DNA of 64,000 nt from Saussurea involucrata (taxonomy: Eukaryota > Streptophyta > Magnoliopsida > Asterales > Asteraceae), in assembly GCA_033807775.1 (NCBI GenBank), contig CM066317.1:32429870-32493869 (forward strand). Reading direction: 5' to 3'. The notes beneath the pieces are model-generated. The model saw nothing but the letters and a program-made list of their open reading frames with translations, did no database searches and was not told the origin of the DNA. Positions 46,259 through 59,002 of the stretch are shown piece by piece. A program made the translations under genes and the position numbers. Position 1 is the stretch's first letter; each line of letters starts with the position of its first letter.

Positions 46259-48401
46259 TGTAATAACCGGGTTTTATATTTTTGGTCGATAAATAAAGTA
46301 TGTGGGAGGAGTTCAAAATTTAAAAAGTTTTGTGGTTAAAATGAGAAATAGGAATAAGTTGGTGCCTGTTGTGAGAAGTATAAAAGGGTACAAACCCTAG
46401 GGATTTAATCATTTTCATCTGATCAGAATGCGGCTACTGTATGAGTGTACGATTTTACTGTGTGAGAGTGGGAAATCGATTGGAGCTTGCAAGAGGTGGA
46501 ATCACAGACCATGGAGTGGAGAGTTCATCTGTTCTAAAGGTAATATTCTTCATCTATCACTTGTAGTTTCGATTAATAGATTTGGGAGAGCTAGGGGTAA
46601 ACTGCATTAGTCATTCAGGAAGAAAAATGAAATGGCTGCTGGACGAAATTCTTATTATTGGCGTAAATGGAAGGTTTAGTTATCGATTAGTTAATTTCAG
46701 CATCCTCTAATTGATTATTGGCTTAATATCAAGTTTAATCTCGATTTTAGAATGGTCGCTATGTTGAAAACCTTAAGTGCGAATTTTAACCCAATACCGA
46801 AATCAGTAAATTGTAGGATCCGGAATTACCCATTAATAATTTGGACCCGGAATGAAGAGTTTTGGGCCCGGAATGGCGTGGCTAAGAGTGAGATCCGGAA
46901 TCCACAAAAGTGGATCCGGAATGGACTAAAAACCAAATGATCCGGAGTCTTTTTGGAATTTGATTTAGTATGGACCAGGTATTGATATAGGTGGGATCTG
47001 GAACCTGTTGTTTATGATCCGGAACGTGTGTTGCCTTTGGACCAGATCCGGAATCCATTTACTGGATCCGGAACTCAACATCAAACCGGACTGGGCTTCG
47101 TTAAGTGGATCCGAAACTCTTTTGGGTTCCGGAATTCTTGTGGGCTAAGCATGTAGGCCCGGAAATTTGTAAACCATTTGGGCCGAAGTGATCAATCTAG
47201 TTAATTAATTAATTGTAATCAAGAACTTTCATTTTGTTGGGCTTTATATTAGAATGACATCCGATATTATTTAATTTGGGTCCGGTAGGTTAATTAATTT
47301 AGGCTCCGGTACTTGTTAATCATGAGCTTCGACATTATTAATTAAGTGGACTTCGATATTAATAAGTAATTGGGCTTCGATATTTTTTTAGTTAATTGGG
47401 CTCCGGTAGATATTTATTTAAGTGGGTTCCGGCATATGTTTATTTATGGGAACCGGAGTTGGGCTTTAAATCTATCGGATCCGGTATTTAAGTGTTGGGT
47501 ACTTTCGACTGAGAGTTTTCAAGGCAGTAAAATACGGTAAAATCCAGTGTGTCTTACCTGGTATGTGTGTGGGTTTAAATTGTAGGTGCGAGTAGAGATG
47601 ATCGGTACGAGTAAGCATTTCTAATCGGGACTGCAGGTGAGTCTTTCTAAACCTAAATTTTAAACAAGTGTGTTTGATGGTTATTATCTAACTGTTCGCA
47701 TTTCGACTGTATTTATTTCAAAATGAAGAATATGTGTGTTTGAAGATTATTATCTAACAGTGTGCTTTCCAACTGCTTCTATTTCAAAGCAAAGATTAAT
47801 TGTGTGATTTATATGTGTGTGACCATGCTCTGGCTTTGGTGTGAAATGGGGGTGTGTCCCATAATAATTATATATATGAATTTGTTTCATATATGGGCGG
47901 TGTGTGCCCTATTGCGCTGTCACGGTGTGTGTGACTATAGCGTGTGTGTGCCTTATTGTGCTATCACGGTGTGTGTGACTATAGCGTATGCCAGTAGCAT
48001 GTGTCAATGTGTGCATATCATCTTAGTGTGCTTGTTATGATTGGTATAAATGCTTTCATAACTGATTTTTATAAACTGAGATATTTTGGTGTGACTTGGT
48101 GTGGAGGGAACTCACTAGACCTCATGGTCTAACCCTCGTTTTTCAAAACTAAAACCTTTTCAGGTAAGCAGGTAGCCGAGAACACGTTTAGAGGTTTGGC
48201 AAGACGTGGGCCGGAGCTTGCGTTTAGAAGGAGTAGAAGAACTTCCTTTTTATGTCTAGCTAGATTTCTCAGCTGTATTTAGGGTTATTTCCGCGAACCC
48301 TGTGTTGTAAATCTGGATAGTGTGACCATGTTGAGCCGTTTATGGCGTTATGATTTAAAGAGGTAGTTTCTAGCTTGTATGTTTAGTTATGGGTTGTTAC
48401 A
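46259..48401 (+). mobile_element. Solo LTR, TSD TAAAA
   Basis: The ends are TGTAATAACCGGG and GGGTTGTTACA, with TAAAA on both sides (46254-46258 and 48402-48406). The 2143-bp LTR has a long GATCCGGAA-type array (about 46815-47110). Its hairpin TAGACC-TCAT-GGTCTA lies at 48116-48131, and CCTTTTCAGGTAAGCA ends near 48170. No second LTR or interior is seen. Confidence 0.94.
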
Positions 48402-48429
48402 TAAAAGCATGTGAATTTGTTTTTCGTAC

Positions 48430-48547
48430 AAACTTCGTTGTGTCGGCGTCATTGTTGATGTATCCATTCCATCAATTTAATTGCCAATTGCAAACCGATT
48501 TAGTTGATGAGATTCGGAGTCGATTTGGAGAAGAAGAAAATAATTAG
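48430..48547 (+). pseudogene. Possible Harbinger transposase C-terminal scrap
   Basis: One frame reads LQTDLVDEIRSRFG and a short tail to a stop at 48547, resembling the LQ-DLVEHIW-RFG end of plant Harbinger transposases. The evidence is a single short block. The solo LTR may have inserted into this element. Confidence 0.35.
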
Positions 48548-48852
48548 TAATGTAATGTTTATTATGTATTTTGTGTAATATTTGTATTTTAATAAACGTT
48601 TCATGTTTTCAATATATCCATATGTTTTATTTGTTAATTAAATTATATTTATACAAAATATAGTAAAAGAAACTAAAAAGTAAAATTTTAGTTATCTATA
48701 TTTAATAATTAATTTATTACTTATGTTATAATTATTATTTTAGAAAGGAGGCTGGTCTTGCATTGATGTGGAAGATATTATTGAAAAGCTGATGTGACAC
48801 TTTAGAGAGGAGTTTGGTCTTGCAGGGATACAGATGGTCAAAGGATGTTAAT

Positions 48853-49048
48853 TATCTCGGAATTTGAACCCGTCATATTGAATTAAATAAGAAATTATAT
48901 TTTATTATTTTTGTGTTATTATATATATGGTTCCATAAGTCCGTAACTATATATTATAAAAACCTTTTATAGGTTAAAAGCTTTATACGTCAATATTGAC
49001 CATACAAGTTTTAAATTCCATAATTATCTAACTAATTATATTAATTAC
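48853..49048. repeat. Dispersed repeat, copy B
   Basis: Aligns over its whole length with 4438-4632 in the same orientation. Similarity ends at TAACTAATTATATTAATTAC in both copies. Confidence 0.8.
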
Positions 49049-49059
49049 GAACATTTAAT

Positions 49060-49870
49060 TGAAGTATATCAAACAATGGATTTGGTGGGACGTGTATTCC
49101 GTTTGGATCATTTCAAACTTGATGGCATGTGGTTCGAGTACCCGAGGTATCAAAACTACTCTTTCTTGCGGGACGATTATGTAATCTGTATACACACGAC
49201 AACGAGGTTTACCCCATTGATGAATGATATTGCAAATGGGTTTCCGACTTTCCGTTGTATCCATTGGTGCCTACGATTAGAACCCTTGCAAGGGATACAA
49301 CTACACGAAAAATGCTAATTGGTAAATCCAAATTTTATATTACATCTAATTTTTTATTTTATTTTCCTTTTAGTAACTAAAACCTCAGTTTTTGAAAAAT
49401 CAACATTTTGTAGATGTTGGAAAAATTATTGATAGCGATCGGATCATGGGTGGGTTTGAAGTGTTGCTACAAGATGAGACGTAAGTATGTCCATGTTTTA
49501 AAATTTAGACATTAACATATTATAACAATTTTTTATAACATTTAAACTGTAAACAGGACGTACGCAATCAAGTTGAGATTGTATGACACTTGTGGTAGAA
49601 GTGTCGTTAGGACGTTTCGTGCAACTCTGGAAGAATCTGTAATTTATGTGACCCGAGTTAACTGATTCACCAAGCTGAAAGTATGTTATTTGATAAAAAA
49701 ATTATTAATGTTTTTATACAATTACAATCTTATCAACAAGATTACTCCACCAATTTGAGTCATAATTTACATTTATTTCAGAGAATTTTTTATGTTCTAC
49801 GGAACTAACAATGGTCGTGTTTCAACCACGTATGCCGGAAGCGGAGAACATTAATCTTATGCATCTATAA
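49060..49870 (+). pseudogene. Unidentified decayed coding region
   Basis: An 80-codon frame begins MDLVGRVFRLDHFKLDG, followed after an intron-like gap by VGKIIDSDRIMGGFEVLLQD. A GTAAGT-type donor follows, then TYAIKLRLYDTCGRSVV. The alternation of protein-like frames with GT...AG gaps suggests a spliced gene relic, perhaps an OB-fold/RPA-like module related to the Helitron downstream. I do not recognise the family. Confidence 0.3.
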
Positions 49871-50779
49871 AGACAGCCGGTCAAACAACATTTAGGCGTC
49901 GCTATTATGTTTTTTTTGTTTATAGATTTTGGGGTTACTTTCTAAACGTTGTGATTATGTCTTTTATTTATTCAATGTCTCTTAAACCTTGATAATATTT
50001 ATATTTCAATTTTACATTTCGGTTTTGTCTTTTGAACGATTGAATAATCGTTGTTTTACTATTATCAATTTCCAACAACCAAGAAATATGAAACCATTGA
50101 ATGTTCTATGTTGATAACCTTTCAAACCTAAATCGGATGGATGTAAAGCGCAACCACAATGTACACATAACTCATATGCAAATCAACAACATCCACAAAC
50201 ACATCAACAGAATCAAGCACACCCACCAAAATAACTCAACAGTAGAAATATAACAAGTATATCGAAACATTCAATACAAATCTAATAAAAAATAATATTG
50301 CTTTGACTGCATACTACAAAGAAAAGATTTTATGAAAATCAATAACTGACAAATTCATTAAAAGAACCCATATGGTGCTTGAAAGTGAAATCATTTGTTT
50401 AATTGACGGCATCTATATGTAACATAGATTGGTGCACATATGTTTTTAAGTTTTATCATAATATTCCTTTTGTTTTCATTTAGTTAACTTCTTACTCATC
50501 TAATGTGGTAGCAATTGTGTTTTGCTTACTTCTTTGTGGGTACTCTTACATATTACCAAACTATAATAATTGTTTTCTAACATTTACCTATGAATAGGAT
50601 GTACGAAATAAAGTTAATATGATGCATTATAATTACATATTATATCTTATATAGTATAGTATATGTATACTACATAGATGCATACAACATGGAGTAACTT
50701 TATATATGACACAACACTTATGTAAATTGATAAAGCTGATTTTGCATCATATATTATTGTCGCAGAAGAAAATCAAGTT
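49871..50779. other. Non-coding spacer
   Basis: AT-rich. No feature recognised. Confidence 0.5.
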
Positions 50780-52810
50780 ACAATACACAACCTTATAGTT
50801 GACAAAAAAATGACAAAAGGTGTGGAAAATGATGTCTCCCAAGATGATGTAGATTCACAAAAAGTATGTAGAGCATTTATAATAAACAAACAAACATTTT
50901 ACATATTTATGATGATCTTATCGTTCATAATGTATATGGCATTACAATTGTTGTTGCAAAAAATAAATAAAGCATATAATATAGAATACTATGCACGACA
51001 CAATGATATGATAACACTGAGACGAATAGGTGATGGTGAAGGAAATAGTCGATCTACACCACTTATAAAAAATATCACTGAAGTGGAGACGACTTAGATG
51101 ATTACTAAACCTTCAGAAAGGGTTCCATTAGGTAAAATTCTAAATCAAAGAATAATTACTTTATCAAATTATGCCAACAATAGTATAATAGATTAAATGG
51201 CCTTGTGTAGAGAATATAACAAACATGGTTCATATTGTACCAAGAAACAACCGTGATATGGGAACATCCCACCATCAACTTCTTAACCAGTTGAGTAACG
51301 AGGGAAGCCTGTAAATGCATTACCCATTCCTCAACGAATGATGATTGATAATAGAAATTATTATCAACAATGCAAGGAACGGAACAATATGATAACTGGT
51401 GTTAGCACGCAAGGAAGCTCTCAACCCTTAACAACTACCATTCAGACCATGGAAATGCAAAATGTCGACAGTCGAGAAGGAACGCGACAAACATCTTCAT
51501 CAGGCTTGACCCATGAGAACTTCAACGGTAACAACTGATAACACCATTCTAAAATAAATTTTATAAACCGTGTTCATTATTAACAGTTTTGAAATAAATT
51601 AAACTTGTAGATGTCGAGCCTTCTACTGAGGTAAATATCGTATCATTAGTCATTAATGATATCTCCCAAGTTGGTGTAGATTTACGAAAAGGTATGTATA
51701 CCATTTATATAATAAAGAAAAAGCATTGTACATATGTATCATGATTTAATCATTCATAATGTATATGCCATTACACTTATTGTTGCATAAAAACAAAAAG
51801 CATATAATAGAGAATATTATGCACGAAATAAGAAGAAGATAAAAATGAGAAGAATGACAAATGTTGAAGGAAGTAGTCGATCTACACCACTTATAAGAAA
51901 TATCACTAAAGTGGAGACGACTCAGATGAATACTGAACCTTCAGAAAGGGTTCCATTAGGTAAAATTCTAAATCAAAGAATAATTACTTTATCAAATTAT
52001 GCCAACAATACTATAACATATTAAATGGCCTTATGTTAAGAGAATATAACAAACATGGTTCATACTGTACCAAGAAACAACCGTGACATGGCAACATCCC
52101 ACCATCAACTTCTTAACAAGTTGAGTACCGAGGGAACCCCTGTAAATGCATTACCCATTCCTCAATGAATGATGATTGATAATAGAAATTATTATCAACA
52201 ATGAAAGGAAGGGAACAATATGATAATTGGTGTTAGCACGCAAGGAAGCTCTCGACCCTTAACAACTACCATTCAGACCACGGAAATGTAAAATGTCGAC
52301 GGTCTAGAAGGAACGCGACAAACATCTTCAGTCTTGACCCATGAAAACTTCAACGGTAACAACTGATAACACAATTCTCAAATAAATTTTCTAAACCGTG
52401 TTTCTTATTAATAGTTTTGGCATAATTTAAAATTGTAGATGTCGAGCCTTCTGCTGAGGTAAATATCGTATCATTAGTCAATAATGATGTCTCCCAAGTT
52501 GGTGTAGATTTACGAAAAGGTATGTATACCATTTATATAATAAAGAAAACGCGTTGTATATATGTATCATGGTTTAACCATTCATAATGTATATGCCATT
52601 ACACTTATTGTTGCAGAAAAACGAAAAGCATACCTTAGAGAATATTATGCATGAAATAAGGAGAAGATAAAAATTAGAAGAATGGCTAATGGTGAAGGAA
52701 GTAGTCGATCTACACCACTTACAATGAGAAGAATAGCTAATGGTGAAGGAAGTAGTCGATCTACACCACTTATAAGAAATATCGCTACCGTATCATCGAT
52801 CAATAATGAC
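50780..52810. repeat. 828-bp tandem duplication (about 2.4 copies) in the Helitron gene 5' region
   Basis: Landmarks recur at a constant offset of 828-829: GGTTCCATTAGGTAAAATTC at about 51121 and 51949; ATGTCGAGCCTTCT at about 51611 and 52439; GTAGATTTACGAAAAGGTAT at about 51673 and 52501. The third copy continues into the Rep coding region. The SSRSTPL exon is duplicated again in 52680-52775. Confidence 0.9.
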
Positions 52811-54022
52811 ATCCTTCGCCAGGACCAATACGATTTTGTTTATGATGGTATCCCTACAGAACATCGTGTTTTACCGGAACACAATCCATTCGTGTTTTAC
52901 CGAAACAGAATCCATGCGTTTACTGTGGAGCAAAACGGCTACTTTTCGAATTTGATGGCTTTTTTTAACTGGAATTTGATGGCTTTTGTTGCATGAGTGG
53001 GAATATACAGTTGGCGTACTCAACCATTCTTGGAGAGTTATACGCACTCTTCACATTCCAATCTGAATTGGGGAAAATCTTCAGGCACAACATACGTGCA
53101 TACAACACTAACTTTTCCTTCACATCAATGGGTGTGACATTGGATAGTTCAACGGCCAATATGACATCTGGAGTGTATACATTCCGTGCACACGAAGCGA
53201 TATATCATAGAATTGATCAGTTAGTTCCAAGGGATGGACAACCTAGGTACTTACAATTATATTTTTATGATGATCAATCAGAGTTTTCACATAGACTCCA
53301 ATGGCCAAATCTTGATAGAAACATTGTTGAAATACTGACACGTGTTCTTGCTACGAACCCGTATGCAATATTTCAAAGCCTTGCTGAGCTAGGACCTCTC
53401 GACCATTATAAAGTCACTTTGAACGCATCAGTCGACCTAGACCAGAGGGTATACAACCGGCCGACCACATATGAGGTTTGATAAAAATAAAATGTACCCT
53501 ATGCATAATTCACATACATATTATACAAGCCACTCAATTCTACCATTCTACAGGTTGTTGGGATTTGGGTTGAAGACAATGACAACTTCAGCGCGTACGA
53601 GAGAAGTATTATTGTCTACGGGAGATCTGACTATAGTCAAAGAATCCAATCAACCTTCGCTTGTTATGATCCATTGGGTTACCCACTGTTCTTTCCTAAT
53701 GGTGAGCCTGGATGGCATTGCAAAATACCAAGACACGGAGTGTTTATCAGTGAAACTGTTAATGAAGAAGAAAACATTGACGAATATGAAGACGGTATGT
53801 ATGCTAACTTTTAACGTTATGATAAAGGTAGAAAATTACATTAGGTATTCATATTGATGCTTTATAATTTTTCAATATCAAAACTACGTAGAGGCTAACG
53901 ACCAAAGAAGGAGGAAGTTTGTAACTATGCGAAAATACTATTGCTACAAGTTCCAAATTCGACCTGATGCGAACGTCCTTCTATTAGGTGGGAGATTATT
54001 CCAATAGTTCGTAGTAGATACT
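52480..54022 (+). pseudogene. Helitron Rep/helicase (Helitron_like_N) pseudogene, truncated by a copia-like element
   Basis: Spliced exon pieces give GEGSSRSTPLIRNIA, ELYALFTFQSELGKIFRHNI, NMTSGVYTFRAHEAIYHRID and VYNRPTTYEV. After an intron (53476-53553) come VGIWVEDNDNFSAYER, ACYDPLGYPLFFPNGEPGWH and HGVFISETVNEEENIDEYED. After a second intron (about 53795-53891) the reading is RRRKFVTMRKYYCYKFQIRP. This order is that of the N-terminal part of plant Helitron Rep/helicase proteins. A frame change near 52900-52990 and a TAG near 54005 are lesions. At 54022 the reading FVVDT is cut by the inserted LTR. The HUH endonuclease and helicase regions would lie beyond and are not visible. Confidence 0.9.
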
Positions 54023-54923
54023 TGTTAGTCCCAGATGGCTTAACAAGTATTGTAGAAGGGGGGGGGGGTTGAATACAATACTCAAATTTTTCACAATTTT
54101 AATTCTATTATTGAAAAACTTTCAACAAGAATTACACATAGAATCTAAAGACTGTTGCGGAAAAGAACAGATAAACTATTCTAACAATCTTTCACAAAGT
54201 ATAATGAAAACAAAACAACTTGAACACTTAGAATCAAAGCTATAAAGTTCTTGAGCAACTGGAGAATTCTTGCACTGAGAAATTCTTCAGAAAGCGTGGT
54301 TTGCATGGGAGCTTCTTCCTCCTTTTATAGTGTGGGAAGCATTAAATTCTTAGGACACTTGTCATCAAGAGATTTACTTGTAGGTGTTGACCTCTGAAAA
54401 ATTGATGTGTCCTTGTCACCTTTTTCCTTGGTACTAGGAAGAATACCCATGCTGATTGAGACGTTATCTGATAATGGATAAAACGAAAAATAGTCACTTT
54501 TATCTGGCCATAGATATTGTCCCATAATAAATGATCTTCTTGATGTGTCTTCCAAATCAGTTCCACCGATATGAGTGCCTTGTAGTTTGCAATTGAGAAC
54601 ATCTATGAAGATACTTGAGATCCCACCGATTTAAATCTCACATCGGTGGGATTCATCTTTGGCCGACCATCAGAAAGATCGATGGGAGATGTCCACCGAT
54701 GTGTGACATAACCATCGGTGGACTGATGACTTTATGTTTGTTGAGAAGGTTATTCTTCATTTCCAAAATGAAAATATCTTCAAGCTTGGTTTCGGTTGAT
54801 CTTCGACTTCACCGAACATTTGCTATCTTGTACAAGTCATTTAAAAGAACCAATCTAAAATATTCTAAGTAAGATTAAGGAGAAATATCGGTGAGTCAAT
54901 ATCAAATCTTTGGTGACCCAACA
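54023..54923 (-). repeat. 3' LTR of a minus-strand copia-like element
   Basis: On the minus strand it starts TGTTGGGTCACC and ends GGGACTAACA. It is preceded (at 54935-54924) by a polypurine tract AGGGGGAGAT, so it is the 3' LTR of an element whose body lies to the right. The 5 bases to its left are ATACT. The partner duplication is outside the window or beyond the nested element. Confidence 0.8.
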
Positions 54924-55921
54924 ATCTCCCCCTATTTGAATTTGAGCTCCATACTTCGAATATTAAAGAGTGTCTGAGAATAAAATGCATTTTGACCATT
55001 TTTACTCTTTTTGGGTTCTTTTCACATAGACCATTCTTTTTGTTCTTTTTGATCTATTTTGCTATTATGAGTTTGTACAGTATATCCAATATTTACAAGT
55101 AAGTAATAATAAGTATGTGCAACACAAAAATTCAAATAGATGAAAAGTACTTGTATTTAAGTAAAATTTTCATACATTTAAAACTGAAGAAAAATTACAA
55201 GTACATGAAAAAATAGTACCCCGATCATTTATTTGGTTTTTGAATACGGCGTTTGATCTCGTTGGTGATGTTCTGGTAGTAGATCTGGGCTTCGGGGATA
55301 TGTGGCATGAGGTTGGAGATGCCATGAAGAAAGATGATGTCGGCGAGATGGATCTGGGCAATCTGAAGAAACGTCGGTGGCCAAGAGCATCATTGAAGAA
55401 GAGGCCAGGAATCGGTGAGATGCACAATGTGGTAGAGGGATAAGCAATGGAGGTCGGGATGGATAGATTGAGATTTTCCACATAGGGGGTTCTTCCTTTT
55501 GAGGCCATTTCTTTAAAGACCGTGTCTTTTACCGAATGGTTTTTGGTCTTTGGAAGTCGAACATCTTCTTTCAAGGATTGAAGAGAGGCACGTTCGTCGG
55601 TGGAGAGCACGATGTTGTGTTTCTTCTTTATTTCCTTCATATTGTTCATCAACCCATCAATGTAACTTGATAAAGGTGTCCTTCTTAGGATTCGAACATT
55701 TCACCAAGAGTCTAGAGATTTCAAACCATTCGGAGAGGCCGAATTGCCTGAGGTGATAATCTCTAATACTCCTTGAGATTCCATCTTCCCTTTCAACGAT
55801 GAGCCTGATGTCGGAGGGGTTTTGCTTCGAAGTGGCTATCTTGACACCTGTAATCGGGGACCTGTTGGTTCGATAGTGCATGGTCTTTTTATACCATCTA
55901 ACCTCTTCTTTCTTCTCTTCT
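54924..55921 (-). pseudogene. 3' part of a copia-like element body
   Basis: The minus strand reads SPITGVKIATSKQNPSDIRL, VEREDGISRSIRDYHLRQFG and LSEWFEISRLL at 55880-55657. After a one-base frame shift it continues with MKEIKKKHNIVLSTDERASL (55650 onward) to a stop near 55170. I read this as the C-terminal extension found after RNase H in some plant copia polyproteins, which is uncertain. The body is cut at 55926 by the Tekay-like element. Confidence 0.55.
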
Positions 55922-55926
55922 TCTAT

Positions 55927-57867
55927 TGTAAAGTCCGTACTCCGGTATGCCTTTTCTTTATTATTTTTATTAATTTCTTTTTAAACCTTCTCCCTAGCTT
56001 GGTGTTCATTAACGGAATTAGATGAAATGGGATAAAAAGTTAACGGGGTCAACCTTGTTTTGGTCTTTGCAAGGAAAGGAAGTTGAGGGGCCATTTGGGT
56101 CAATGCACCAAACTTGTGCAAGGGACCAGCCATATGACCGATCCCCTCCTCCTTCCCCTTTCATTTTCACTTAAACAACTCCCAAAAACCTTTTCCCCAT
56201 CCCCCTTTGTTGTGTGTTCGGCCAAGAAGAGAACTAGAGAGAGAGAAAGAAAGAAAGAAGCCGAGAGAGTGAGAGAGAAACCGAGAGGGTGATAGAGGTT
56301 GCTGCCGGCGACGAGGAGAGAGAGGAGGAAGGAGGCGATCGCCGGCAAGTTTGGTCGGAAAAGAGGAGGAAGAAGGGTTCGTCGAGGTAAGTTCGTCTAT
56401 TTCTCGTTTGTTGTTATCGTATGTCAAAGAAACACCGCCAACCACCACCGCCGCCGGAGGCGGCAGGGGGTGGTGCACGGCTGTTGTCCAGCCTAGGGTA
56501 ACCCATATTCAGTAGTTCATATGCTTTTCGGGTCTGTTGGGATTAAGCCACGACTTAACGGGTTAATAATCAATAGTGTCATTTCATGTGAAAATTTAGT
56601 AATCTGCCACTGTTTTGCTTAAACCGTAACTTTTTCCTCGTAACTCGGATTGGGGCGAAATCGGTGCCAAAGGTTCCCATTTTGAGTCTAGTAACTTTTC
56701 TATGTTTTGTGCAAAAACCATTTCGGAACGTAGCTTAGGTCAAATCGTCGTTTTGTACTGAAAGGTTCTGTTTTCGCTGTTCTGCGAACCGTTTTTGTAA
56801 AATCCGTATTAAACTGTAGAAAAATCGTTAGGAGGAGTATAATATGTCCTTGGAACCCTAACTCAGAGAAATTTCTGGTGATGTAATGTAATTGAGGATT
56901 TTCTGTGTTTGGGGAGGTCGGAACAGGTCCCGAACAGACCTGTTTGGCTAGACAGAAAAGTCATTTTAGTGACAGTTTAAGCGTGCGTCGTGTTTTAGGG
57001 TCCGGGTCTCGCGTTAATACATTTTAACGTTCGTTTAGGTGTTGGGAAGTGATTTTGGATTGTGGAGCTTGGACTATTGTTTGTGAGCTAGGCGCGCATT
57101 CGAGGTGAGTTCTCTCACCGCGTAGTTAGGAATTTCATGTATGTCGTTCTTTTGTGTTACGTGTTATTACGTGTATTTATGTGCTTATATGAACTAGTTG
57201 GGATGTGATAATTGGTTGTGATTTGTTGAATTCGTATGTGGAATATTTATGCATGTGTACACCTCGGTGGGACTGAGGGGCTCGGTGGGACCGAGGGCTT
57301 GGTGGGACTAAGCTAGTACAGTAATCTTTACTCGGTGGGACCGAGGGCTTGGTGGGACTAAGCTAGTACAGTAATCCTTACTCGGTGGGACCGAGGGCTT
57401 GGTGGGACTAAGCTAGTACAGTAATCTTTACTCGGTGGGACAGAGGGCTCGGTGGGACTGAGCTTGTATTAATGTATTTTGTGTACTCGGTGGGACCGAG
57501 GTTCGTACTTATATAATAATCATTATGTGGTTTGATATTCGTGGTGATGGTAATGTTGCCTACTTGCGAGTAGGGGTGATATGCGTGGGGTTGCTACCTA
57601 CGTGTGTGGTTGGATTCACTAAGCGTTTAGCTTACCCCTTTCCCATTTTGTTGTGGTTTCAGGTGCGAGTGGCGGTCGGGCATGACAGTACACACACACT
57701 ACGCGCGGGCGCCGAGAATTGTTGGAATTTACGCTTTTAAACTTTTGACTGTTTGAGTTGACGATATTAACTTAAATTGAGTTACGGTTTATTAAAATGT
57801 GGTTGTTTTAAAATGGAATATATGTTTTAGAATATTTAAATTTCCTTGTAATTTTTGGGACGTTACA
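55927..57867 (+). repeat. 5' LTR of the Tekay-like element
   Basis: Runs from TGTAAAGTCCG to GGGACGTTACA. It contains a 50-bp tandem repeat, the hairpin TAAGC-GTTTA-GCTTA (57620-57634) and TTTCAGGTGCG (about 57657-57667). Confidence 0.96.
57263..57500 (+). repeat. 50-bp tandem repeat in the LTR (CTCGGTGGGACCGAGG)
   Basis: Three near-identical 50-bp units (57281-57330, 57331-57380, 57381-57430) are flanked by partial ones. CTCGGTGGGACCGAG is itself an inverted repeat, so each unit can form a hairpin. Confidence 0.93.
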
Positions 57868-57870
57868 ACT

Positions 57871-57882
57871 TGGTATCAGAGC
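57871..57882 (+). other. Primer-binding site (initiator tRNA-Met)
   Basis: TGGTATCAGAGC starts three bases after the 5' LTR. Confidence 0.95.
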
Positions 57883-58072
57883 ACAGCTTGAGTGAATCAA
57901 ACACATTTCGGTGTGTTTGGTCTCAAGTTGCGGCTATGAAGTTTTAAACTCTTTTACTAAAATCTTTGAGAATAAAGGAAAAAGGAAAACCCGTTTGGGA
58001 AACGGTGATCGGGGGCGCAGTGTGTACAGTCAGCCGACGCTTTGTGGGAAGGTACAGTGCTTAGTGTATTTA

Positions 58073-58830
58073 TTGCTTTCTAGGCATAGGGTATGCATGC
58101 TAGATTGCCTATGTTGTTTACACTGTACTGTATGATGACTGCTTGCTAGTAGGAATCAATGCTAGTTATAGTAGGTTGTTAAGTGAAGGCCCTATAGGTT
58201 GTATGCAGTCAGAATCATATAGCCTCAGAATATTTGATTTAGTTCTATTGCGCAGCTCTTGTTTGAGTCCAACCGTTCTAGGATAGAATCTTGTATTCGA
58301 ATGTCTATTTGATTCGCGCTGCATGCGACTGGGTATTCGCGAGGCAACTCGTTATGGCTAACAGGGATTCCGTTGTAGCAAGGGTAGTGGTATGAGATGA
58401 AATTCCTAATGAGCTGGGAATAGCATTTACATATGAGTACGTATGCAAAATTGCTTTCTAGAACATAGGAGTATGTATGCTAGATTGCTTGGTGCTTAAT
58501 ACACTGTATTGTATGGTTGTTGCTTGCTATTAGGGACTTATGCTAACTTTGATAGGTTGTTAAGTGAATGCACTATAGGTTGTATGCGGTAGGAACCGAA
58601 TAGCCTTAGAATGTTGGATTTAGTTCTATTGCGCAGCTCTTGTTTGAGTCCAACCGTTGTAGGATAGAATCCTATATTTGAATGTCTATCTGGTTTCACT
58701 GTATACGACTGTGCGTTTACGAGGCTACTCGTCAGGGTTAGTGGGGGTCCCGTTCTAGCAAGGGTAGTGGGTTGTTACGACTTTTCTAGGGAGCTAGGAA
58801 AAGTGTTTACATATGCCGGAGTGGACATAT
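58073..58830 (+). repeat. 378-bp tandem duplication in the leader/gag region
   Basis: 58073-58450 and 58451-58830 align throughout (for example TTGCGCAGCTCTTGTTTGAG in both) with scattered substitutions. Neither copy encodes Gag. It occupies the place where about 1 kb of gag is expected. Confidence 0.92.
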
Positions 58831-59002
58831 GTGTTTGTTTGTGGTAAGCAACTACTTGGACGTCCCGGGACAGGACTCGAAACGAGTAAGGATAGGTGTG
58901 AAGGGTAGTAGCAGAGCTCCTACTATCTGAAGCACAGGATCCATACTCGAGTCGGGGAGAGTCACGAGGAAGCCAAGGAGTGGAGCGTGAGTGTAGTAGG
59001 GG

